The notes under the pieces: model-generated
What the model was told of the DNA's origin: nothing
The model's database searches: none
What the model saw: only the letters and a program-made list of their open reading frames with translations
Assembly: GCA_031273515.1 (NCBI GenBank)
Contig: JAISRU010000217.1
Location: 1-5,326 of the forward strand
Length of the DNA: 5,326 bases
Direction: 5' to 3'
Source: Bacteroidales bacterium
GTDB lineage: Bacteria > Bacteroidota > Bacteroidia > Bacteroidales > WCHB1-69
In this document: piece by piece, positions 1 to 5,149 of the stretch
Layout of the letters: every line of letters starts with the position of its first letter
Position numbering within the stretch: the stretch's first letter is position 1
Position numbers and translations under genes: made by a program

Positions 1-2
1 AA

Positions 3-146
3 GACGATATCGAAATGAAACACAATCTGCTTTCTCTCGAAACAACCGACATTTCAGACTACGAACGACTGCTGAAATCCATCATTGAATCCTACACCAC
101 CCGAATGAACAAAAATCAATTGTTTATCAAAAGAGTGGACAAGTGA
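3..146 (+). CDS. C-terminal 47 residues of an unrecognised protein (5' end outside window)
   Basis: Frame 3 is open from the window edge to a TGA at 144-146 and ends with the residues NQLFIKRVDK. The fragment is hydrophilic and charged, begins DDIEMKHNLL, and has no membrane segment or motif that I recognise. It is called coding because the frame is open from the very edge, its composition resembles the neighbouring genes, and a repeat-rich spacer begins right after the stop. The other two forward frames stop within about 90 bases. It lies on the same strand as prfA but is separated from it by 200 bases containing inverted repeats and a promoter, so it is probably a separate transcription unit. 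Function is unknown. Confidence 0.6.
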   Translation, partial: DDIEMKHNLLSLETTDISDYERLLKSIIESYTTRMNKNQLFIKRVDK

Positions 147-155
147 ACGAGTATT

Positions 156-266
156 GTCTGAACTCTGATTTATATTTCGGCTACGCTCAATATAAATCTG
201 TGTGCTAATTTCTTCGTTCGCAGGCAATCATGTCAATCAGTTAATCAGATAAATCACAGTTCAGAC
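156..266. repeat. Nested inverted repeats in the spacer upstream of prfA
   Basis: The outer arms are GTCTGAACTCTGATTTA at 156-172 and TAAATCACAGTTCAGAC at 250-266, complementary at 16 of 17 positions. Inside the left half is a second, perfect 10-bp stem: GATTTATATT at 167-176 pairs with AATATAAATC at 189-198 around a 12-base loop. The two stems share bases 167-172, so they cannot form together. The element starts 10 bases after the upstream stop and ends before the prfA promoter. No T-run follows, so intrinsic termination is not supported. Part of the right arm recurs at 4331-4345, which marks it as a dispersed repeat rather than a gene-specific site. Confidence 0.7.
226..247 (+). repeat. AATCA-periodic dispersed repeat, copy 1
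   Basis: The pentamer AATCA recurs at 226, 235, 243 and 252, that is every 8 to 9 bases, running into the right arm of the inverted repeat. Bases 226-247 match 5009-5030 at 21 of 22 positions in the same orientation. Short repeats of this style (AATCATGTCAATC followed by further AATCA units) are, from memory, common between genes in Bacteroidota genomes. No coding function is indicated. Confidence 0.65.
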
Positions 267-280
267 AGAAGCGTCCGCAT

Positions 281-323
281 GGCATGACTAAAAATTCTCA
301 ATTATTTGTTGTATCTTTGCAGC
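281..323 (+). promoter_or_regulatory. Bacteroidota-type promoter of prfA-uvrC within a duplicated module
   Basis: TATCTTTG at 312-319 matches the TAnnTTTG -7 box of Bacteroidota sigma factor; transcription should begin near 324-327, about 20 bases before the ATG at 347. No good TTTG -33 box is seen at the expected distance, so recognition may depend mainly on the -7 box. Bases 281-307 are identical to 4310-4284 read on the minus strand, where they precede the same TATCTTTGCAG in front of the transketolase gene, with a one-base difference in spacing. Confidence 0.7.
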
Positions 324-346
324 ATCACGGAATAGAGATTAAAAGC

Positions 347-1432
347 ATGACATCCTTATTAGAAAAATTAGAAGTTATCTACAACCGATGGGAAGAAATC
401 GGCAAACAAATACTGCAACCGGACGTCGTTTCCGATATGAAACGTTTTGTGAAACTGAGTAAGGATTACAAAGATCTTCAACCGGTTATAGAAGCGTATC
501 GACAATACAAAAACATTCTGAGTAATATCGACAATGCCAAAGAAGTTCTGGCGAATGAAAAAGATGAAGAGTTTCGTCTGATGGCAAAAGAAGAACTGAC
601 TCAACTGACTGCCGATTGCGAAAAACAGGAAGATAAAATCCGTTTACTGTTGATCCCTTCCGACCCTCAGGACGCTAAAAATGCTATCGTCGAAATTCGC
701 GCGGGAACAGGAGGCGATGAAGCAAGTATCTTTGCCGGTGATCTTTTCAGAATGTATGCCCATTATTGCGAATCGAAATCATGGAAGTTAGACGTCGTTT
801 CCATGACCGAAGGGACTATGGGCGGCTTCAAGGAGATTGTCTTTAATGTCATGGGTGAGAAAGTTTACAGTCTGCTTAAATATGAATCGGGAGTTCATCG
901 GGTACAGCGTGTTCCTCAGACGGAAGCTCAAGGCAGAGTTCATACTTCTGCGGCGTCGGTAGTGGTTCTGCCCGAAGCCGACGAATTTGACGTCGACCTC
1001 AAACAAAGCGATATTCGCAAAGATACGTATTGTTCTTCGGGTCCGGGTGGACAATCTGTCAATACCACCTATTCTGCCGTTCGTCTGACCCATATTCCGA
1101 CAGGCATTGTGGTCGCCATTCAGGATGAGAAATCGCAAATTAAGAATTTGGAAAAAGCCATGCGCGTTTTGCGTACCCGCATCTTTGAAATGGAATATCA
1201 GAAATACATGGACGAAGTAGCGTCCAAACGAAAAACAATGGTTTCCACAGGCGACCGTTCCGCCAAAATACGGACTTACAATTATCCGCAAAATCGTGTT
1301 ACCGATCATCGCATCAATCTGACCATGTATAATCTGACGGGCTTTATGGACGGCGCTATTCAGGATACAATAGAAGCGCTGCAAATAGCAGAAAATGCGG
1401 AACGTCTTAAAGCGGCAGTTGAAGCGTCCTAA
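347..1432 (+). CDS. prfA: Peptide chain release factor 1 (RF1)
   Basis: RF1 reads UAA and UAG stop codons in the ribosomal A site and triggers hydrolysis of peptidyl-tRNA. The 361-residue product has the family's usual length. An N-terminal coiled domain (about 1-105) is followed by the class I release factor signature GTGGDEA (120-126), the stop-codon recognition tripeptide PQT (190-192, the PxT form of RF1 rather than SPF of RF2), and the catalytic GGQ (234-236) in CSSGPGGQSVN. The C-terminal part carries KRKTMVSTGDRSAKIRTYNY, strongly conserved in the family. The frame is open from an ATG at 284, but that start would place the TATCTTTG promoter box inside the gene and add 21 residues unlike RF1. 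The ATG at 347 gives MTSLLEKLE, a normal RF1 beginning. There is no Shine-Dalgarno sequence, as usual in Bacteroidota. uvrC follows after 24 bases and is probably cotranscribed. Confidence 0.97.
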   Translation: MTSLLEKLEVIYNRWEEIGKQILQPDVVSDMKRFVKLSKDYKDLQPVIEAYRQYKNILSNIDNAKEVLANEKDEEFRLMAKEELTQLTADCEKQEDKIRLLLIPSDPQDAKNAIVEIRAGTGGDEASIFAGDLFRMYAHYCESKSWKLDVVSMTEGTMGGFKEIVFNVMGEKVYSLLKYESGVHRVQRVPQTEAQGRVHTSAASVVVLPEADEFDVDLKQSDIRKDTYCSSGPGGQSVNTTYSAVRLTHIPTGIVVAIQDEKSQIKNLEKAMRVLRTRIFEMEYQKYMDEVASKRKTMVSTGDRSAKIRTYNYPQNRVTDHRINLTMYNLTGFMDGAIQDTIEALQIAENAERLKAAVEAS

Positions 1433-1456
1433 GAGACTGAATATTAATCGAACGAA

Positions 1457-3286
1457 ATGGTTCCGAAAGTAAGTCCCCATATCGACTCTATTCTGAAAAC
1501 CTTATCGGAAAAAAGCGGCGTATATCGCTATTTCGATAAAAAAGGGGTCATTATTTATGTAGGAAAAGCCAAAAATCTGAAGAAGAGAGTTACGTCTTAT
1601 TTCACCAAAGAGCAGATACATCCGCGATTGCAGGCGCTGGTAAAAAACATTGCCGACATTCAGTGTACGGTGGTGGATAACGAATACGATGCGCTGTTGT
1701 TGGAAAATAATCTGATTAAAGCATATCAGCCCAGATACAATGTGCTGCTTAAAGACGATAAAACCTATCCATGGCTCTGTCTGACCAATGAAACTTTTCC
1801 CCGTTTATTTCCCGTGCGAAAAAAGACAAATCCAAATGCCCGTTATTTCGGTCCTTATGCTTCTATAAAGATGATGAATACCCTTTTGGAAACCATCGAA
1901 GAACTGTATCCGTTGCGCAATTGCAGTCTGAACCTGACGGAAGAAAGCATCAAAGCAAACAAATTTAAGCCCTGTCTGAATTTCCACATAAAAAAATGCA
2001 GAGGCGTTTGTATCGGCAAACAGAGTCTTGCATCGTATAATGAAAGTATTCGGCATATTGTGCATATTATTCAGGGGAAAACGGCTTTGGTGATCAATGA
2101 ACTGAGAACAAAAATGATGAACTATGCCGCCGATATGGCTTTTGAGAAGGCGCATGAAGTGAAAATGCAACTGATCTTATTGGAAAAATATCAGGCAAAA
2201 TCGACCATTGTCAATATTGGCATCAGCAACGTGGATGTTTTCGGATTTGCAGGAGATGGTTCGTTCGCATATATTTGTTATTTTCATGTTGTTAGCGGAT
2301 CGATTGTTAAAACGCAGACCATATCCATCAAACAACAGTTGGATGAACCTGTGGAAGAGGTCTTAATGTACGCCGTAATCCATTTACGGAATATATTCCG
2401 CAGTAAAGCAGAAGAAATTATTGTACCCTGTTCGTTCGAGTTTGATATGGGCGGCATAACGGTAACTGTTCCCAAACGGGGAGATAAATATGAACTGCTG
2501 CAACTTGCCTCTCGTAATGCGACAGGCTATATGCACGAAATACAGAAGCAAAAAGACCTTTCCAATCCCGGATTACACAGCAAAAGGATTATGGACACAA
2601 TGCAGAAAGATTTGCAATTGCCGCGTCCGCCCGCATATATTGAATGTTTTGATAATTCCAATATACAGGGCAAATTTCCTGTTTCTTCGATGGTGTGTTT
2701 TCGCGACGGCAAACCTTCCAAGAAAGAATATCGGATTTTCAATGTCAAGACGGTAGATAAGCCTGATGATTTTTCCACCATGGCAGAGGCGATTACCAGA
2801 CGTTATTCGCGTTTGATGGAAGAAGGAAGTCCCTTGCCCGATTTGCTTTTAGTGGACGGAGGGAAAGGACAGATTTCTGCAGCATACGCTGTTTTAAAAG
2901 AACTGAAGTTGGAAGACAAAATACCTCTTTTGGGTATCGCCAAACGATTGGAAGAAATATATCGTCCCAATGATCCGCTTCCGTTGTATGTTGACAAAAA
3001 ATCGGAAACTCAACGGATCATACAGCATTTACGGGACGAAGCGCATCGTTTCGGCATAACGCACCACCGAAAACGCAGAGATAAAACCATGAAACAGACA
3101 GAACTGACCTCTATTCAGGGAATAGGACGCAACACTGCCGCAAGACTGTTAAGCGTATTTCGTTCGGTGAGTGTAATCAAAAATGCTTCGTACGAAGACC
3201 TTGAACGCATAGCGGGACAGTCCAGAGCAAGTCTTATCTACGATCATTATCATCCGAAAAAGACAGACAGTTCGACAGAAGCCTGA
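1457..3286 (+). CDS. uvrC: Excinuclease ABC subunit C (UvrC)
   Basis: UvrC makes the 3' and 5' incisions around a lesion after UvrA and UvrB have located it in nucleotide excision repair. The 609 residues carry the full domain order. The GIY-YIG nuclease (about 16-97) has GVY 21-23, YVG 34-36 and E83 in LLENNLIK. Cysteines 156, 173, 181 and 185 have the spacing of the iron-sulfur ligands reported for UvrC. A UVR segment that contacts UvrB spans about 206-241. The RNase H-like C-terminal nuclease shows D399 in ECFDNSN, D467 in LLVDGGKGQ and the THH of 535-537. A helix-hairpin-helix region (about 550-588, SIQGIGRNTAARLL) ends the protein. No frameshift or missing catalytic residue is seen. No separate promoter is visible in the short gap after prfA, so expression probably comes from the prfA promoter. 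The stop lies 6 bases from the stop of the convergent transketolase gene. Confidence 0.97.
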   Translation: MVPKVSPHIDSILKTLSEKSGVYRYFDKKGVIIYVGKAKNLKKRVTSYFTKEQIHPRLQALVKNIADIQCTVVDNEYDALLLENNLIKAYQPRYNVLLKDDKTYPWLCLTNETFPRLFPVRKKTNPNARYFGPYASIKMMNTLLETIEELYPLRNCSLNLTEESIKANKFKPCLNFHIKKCRGVCIGKQSLASYNESIRHIVHIIQGKTALVINELRTKMMNYAADMAFEKAHEVKMQLILLEKYQAKSTIVNIGISNVDVFGFAGDGSFAYICYFHVVSGSIVKTQTISIKQQLDEPVEEVLMYAVIHLRNIFRSKAEEIIVPCSFEFDMGGITVTVPKRGDKYELLQLASRNATGYMHEIQKQKDLSNPGLHSKRIMDTMQKDLQLPRPPAYIECFDNSNIQGKFPVSSMVCFRDGKPSKKEYRIFNVKTVDKPDDFSTMAEAITRRYSRLMEEGSPLPDLLLVDGGKGQISAAYAVLKELKLEDKIPLLGIAKRLEEIYRPNDPLPLYVDKKSETQRIIQHLRDEAHRFGITHHRKRRDKTMKQTELTSIQGIGRNTAARLLSVFRSVSVIKNASYEDLERIAGQSRASLIYDHYHPKKTDSSTEA

Positions 3287-3297
3287 AACAAATCAGG
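3282..3297. other. Small hairpin spanning both convergent stop codons
   Basis: CCTGA (3282-3286) and TCAGG (3293-3297) form a 5-bp stem around a 6-base loop and contain the stop of uvrC and the stop of the transketolase gene on opposite strands. With so little space it might act as a weak two-way end signal, but no T-run follows on either strand and the symmetry partly follows from two facing TGA codons. Confidence 0.25.
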
Positions 3298-4249
3298 ACT
3301 TTCTCCCGATGACTTTCAGTACGGCGTCGACAATAGCATGTTCTGTAAGATTAAAGACCTGCATCAGTTGATCGGGAGTTCCGCTTTCTCCGAAACGGTC
3401 GTCCACAGCGACATATTCCTGAGGACAGGGACAATTCCGCACCAACAATTGCGCAATGCTGTCGCCCAGCCCCCCGTTGACAAGATGCTCTTCCGCTGTA
3501 ACAACGCAACGCGTCCTGGAAGCCGACTTTAAGACAGCTTCCGTATCAAGCGGTTTGATTGTATGAATATTGATAACTTCCGCATCTGTCCCTTTTTGAG
3601 AAAGGATGTAAGCCGCTTGCAGGGCAGGAAAAACCATGTGTCCCGTTGCGAAAATGCTGACGTCTTTTCCCGGATTGAGTACAAGGGCTTCTCCTATTTT
3701 AAACGGTTGATTTTCGGGGGTGAAATTGGGAACGGCGGGTCGTCCGAAGCGAAGGTAGAGAGGTCCGGTATGATTTGCCGCCGCTATAGTCGCATTTTTT
3801 GTCTGATTGAAATCACAGGGATTAATCACAACCATATTCGGCAGATTTTTCATCATGGATATATCCTCCATTACCTGATGAGTTGCTCCGTCTTCTCCGA
3901 GCGTAATTCCTGCATGTGATCCGCATATTTTCACGTTGGTGTTGGAATAAGCGACCGTCATGCGGATCTGATCCAAGACGCGGGTAGTGCAGAAATTGGC
4001 AAACGATCCGATAAAGGGAATTTTGCCCGACAACGCCATTCCAGCCGCTATTCCGACCATGTTAGCTTCTGCGATCCCTGTCTGAAAAAACCGTTCGGGG
4101 AAAGATTGCGCAAATGCATCCATCTTGACCGATCCGGTCAAATCGGCGCACAAACAAACCATATCGGGATGTTGTCTGCCTGCTTCCACCAATCCTGCTC
4201 CAAACCCGGAACGAGTCTCTTTCTTTTCCGTAAATTTTATTTCCTGCAT
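3293..4249 (-). CDS. Transketolase C-terminal subunit (pyrimidine-binding half)
   Basis: The 318-residue product matches the C-terminal half of split transketolases. These transfer two-carbon units between sugar phosphates in the non-oxidative pentose phosphate pathway, using thiamine diphosphate. The pyrimidine-binding domain (about 10-175) has GIAEAN, whose Glu (about residue 61) should activate the cofactor ring, GEDGATHQ (118-125, the family's GEDGPTHQ) and RFGRP (167-171). The C-terminal domain (about 185-305) includes EEHLVNGGLGDS (253-264). The diphosphate-binding half is absent, so a partner is required; it is not adjacent, although such halves are usually neighbours. The frame is open from an ATG at 4282, but the promoter box at 4278-4271 lies inside that extension, so the ATG at 4249 (MQEIKFTEKKETRSGFG) is chosen. 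A transketolase-like half of another thiamine enzyme is less likely. The gene runs convergent to uvrC. Confidence 0.9.
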   Translation of the reverse strand: MQEIKFTEKKETRSGFGAGLVEAGRQHPDMVCLCADLTGSVKMDAFAQSFPERFFQTGIAEANMVGIAAGMALSGKIPFIGSFANFCTTRVLDQIRMTVAYSNTNVKICGSHAGITLGEDGATHQVMEDISMMKNLPNMVVINPCDFNQTKNATIAAANHTGPLYLRFGRPAVPNFTPENQPFKIGEALVLNPGKDVSIFATGHMVFPALQAAYILSQKGTDAEVINIHTIKPLDTEAVLKSASRTRCVVTAEEHLVNGGLGDSIAQLLVRNCPCPQEYVAVDDRFGESGTPDQLMQVFNLTEHAIVDAVLKVIGRKS

Positions 4250-4263
4250 ATATTCATTTTTTA

Positions 4264-4310
4264 TGGTCTGCAAAGATAGCATAAAATAATTGAGAATTTT
4301 TAGTCATGCC
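4264..4310 (-). promoter_or_regulatory. Promoter of the transketolase gene, inverted copy of the prfA promoter module
   Basis: Read on the minus strand, TATCTTTG lies at 4278-4271, matching the Bacteroidota -7 box; transcription should start near 4266-4263, leaving a leader of about 15 bases before the ATG at 4249. Bases 4310-4284 repeat 281-307 exactly. Further upstream both sites have GCGTCC (271-276; 4325-4320 on the minus strand). As at prfA, no convincing TTTG -33 box is visible. Confidence 0.7.
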
Positions 4311-4330
4311 ATTATTAGTGGACGCTAAAC

Positions 4331-4345
4331 AATCACAGTTCAGAC
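4331..4345 (+). repeat. Second copy of the AATCACAGTTCAGAC repeat
   Basis: These 15 bases equal 252-266 in the same orientation, the right arm of the inverted repeat upstream of prfA. Relative to the adjoining promoter module the copy is reversed, so the surroundings of the two promoters are mosaics of the same pieces rather than one simple inverted duplication. Confidence 0.65.
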
Positions 4346-4371
4346 GGGAAAGAAAAGGGTCGGCAGTGGCG

Positions 4372-4392
4372 TTGTCGTCCTTTATGCGACAA
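4372..4392. repeat. Short hairpin in the spacer upstream of the transketolase gene
   Basis: TTGTCG (4372-4377) and CGACAA (4387-4392) form a perfect 6-bp stem with a 9-base loop. No T-run follows. The rest of 4346-4451 shows no gene, promoter or repeat that I can support. Confidence 0.4.
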
Positions 4393-4451
4393 TTTGAAAT
4401 GCCCCCCATCTGTAACTATCTGAAAACAGTACGATTATTTTTCACGTCATC

Positions 4452-4897
4452 GACGAGAGAGTTTATACACAGTGTAAAATGTTCCTCGTTACTTACGAGA
4501 GACTTACAACACAGTGTTATTTTTCTCTCGCAAGTTTACGAGAGACTTATAACATAGTGTTATTTTCAGCCGCAGACTTGCGAGGGACTTATAACACTAT
4601 GTTATTTTCAGCCGCAGACTTACGAGAGACTTATAACACTATGTTATTTTCAGCCGCAATGTGTGGCGGACTTCATACACAGTGTTTATTTTCTCTCACA
4701 CTTTGTGGCAGACCTCATACACAGTGTTTATTTCTTCTCACACTTTGTGGCAGACCTCATACACAGTGTTTATTTCTTCTCACACTCTGTGGCAGACTTC
4801 ATACACAGTGTTTATTTCTTCTCACACTCTGTGGCAGACTTCATACACAGTGTTGTTGTCTTCTCACACTTTGTGGAGACTTCATACATAGTGTTAT
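4452..4897. repeat. Tandem array of eleven ~42-bp units with a dyad about every 21 bp
   Basis: Eleven units are recognisable from their core dyads, centred at 4471, 4513, 4556, 4598, 4640, 4681, 4723, 4765, 4807, 4849 and 4890. The intervals are 42 bp except one of 43 and two of 41. Units 6-10 have the core ACACAGTGT and are nearly identical to one another; units 3-5 have a 15-base core with arms ATAACA and TGTTAT; units 1 and 2 are intermediate. About halfway between cores lies a second dyad class: CTCGT/ACGAG, then CTCTCG/CGAGAG, later CACA/TGTG. The forward frames stay open for long stretches because 42 is divisible by three, but the odd-length units shift the frame inside the array and no known protein family is seen, so no gene is called. 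It resembles a minisatellite or an array of protein-binding or stem-loop sites; function is unknown. Confidence 0.9.
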
Positions 4898-4910
4898 TGG
4901 ATAGTAGACA

Positions 4911-4995
4911 GGTTGCATACCTGATGGCATGCAGGTTATTGGTAGGGTCGTTTTTTTCTACCGAGCGATGCATCCCTAACGGGATGCTTACCAAT
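4911..4995 (+). repeat. Multi-hairpin intergenic element
   Basis: Four stems lie within 85 bases. ACCTG (4919-4923) pairs with CAGGT (4932-4936). GCATCCC (4970-4976) pairs perfectly with GGGATGC (4981-4987) over a TAAC loop. ATTGGTA (4938-4944) pairs with TACCAAT (4989-4995), enclosing the second stem. GGTAG (4941-4945) can instead pair with CTACC (4958-4962), across a loop containing seven T (4951-4957). The last two stems share 4941-4944 and exclude each other. From memory, similar GGGTCGTTTTTTT-CTACCGAGC segments occur between genes in other Bacteroidota genomes, which would make this a dispersed repeat. Short open frames across it are not credible genes. Confidence 0.6.
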
Positions 4996-5008
4996 TCACC
5001 ATTTCTTT

Positions 5009-5030
5009 AATCATGTCAATCATTTAATCA
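5009..5030 (+). repeat. AATCA-periodic dispersed repeat, copy 2
   Basis: This segment differs from 226-247 by one base in 22 and has the same orientation. Unlike copy 1 it is not followed by the AATCACAGTTCAGAC arm; it runs directly into unrelated sequence with a different hairpin. This looks like a truncated member of the same repeat family. Confidence 0.6.
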
Positions 5031-5045
5031 ACGCACGAAGCGAGA

Positions 5046-5071
5046 GCAGAGGCAAACTTGTTTGTCTCTGC
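5046..5071. repeat. Strong 12-bp hairpin
   Basis: GCAGAGGCAAAC (5046-5057) and GTTTGTCTCTGC (5060-5071) are complementary except for one G-T pair, separated by two bases. It lies about 75 bases beyond the end of the minus-strand gene and downstream of copy 2 of the AATCA repeat. No T-run follows on either strand. A perfect 10-base palindrome, CTTGCGCAAG, lies nearby at 5111-5120. Confidence 0.6.
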
Positions 5072-5123
5072 CGAACCGCAAGGAGGAAGGCGCAGCCAAT
5101 CCAGAATACTCTTGCGCAAGCCT

Positions 5124-5149
5124 AATTTTCAATTTTCAATTCTCAATTA
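5124..5149. repeat. AATTTTC heptamer repeats ending at a stop codon
   Basis: AATTTTC occurs at 5124-5130 and 5131-5137, then AATTCTC at 5138-5144. The ATTCTCAATTA at 5139-5149 also occurs at 294-304 and, on the minus strand, at 4297-4287, inside the two promoter modules. Here no TATCTTTG box follows. The tract touches the TAA of the minus-strand gene at 5149-5147. Confidence 0.6.

Noticed and set aside
147..346. tRNA or other stable RNA gene in the first spacer
   Set aside because: No cloverleaf or CCA-type end could be found; the structure is explained by the inverted repeats.
1040..1060. Possible deviation around the GGQ motif of RF1 (CSSGPGGQ instead of RSSGAGGQ)
   Set aside because: From memory this variant is normal in Bacteroidota RF1, and the GGQ itself is intact.
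788..1480. 230-codon open frame on the minus strand opposite prfA
   Set aside because: It lies almost wholly opposite a clear RF1 gene, shows no known motif, and its composition is what the complementary strand of a coding gene gives.
4306..4557. 83-codon plus-strand frame running into the array
   Set aside because: It has no family signature, starts inside the inverted promoter module and ends in tandem repeats; no promoter points into it.
4452..4897. CRISPR array
   Set aside because: The units are contiguous and similar over their full length, with no unique spacers between constant repeats, and no cas gene is present.
4452..4897. Replication origin based on DnaA-like boxes
   Set aside because: Only one 9-mer fits the consensus exactly, and no origin-associated gene or unwinding region is seen; kept only as a hypothesis.
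4945..4987. Rho-independent terminator using the T7 run at 4951-4957
   Set aside because: The nearest upstream stem ends 14 bases before the T-run and the strongest stem lies after it, so the order is wrong on the plus strand; on the minus strand the run is A.
4812..4994. 60-codon minus-strand frame over the array end and the hairpin element
   Set aside because: It is composed entirely of repeat sequence and has no promoter or recognisable protein features.
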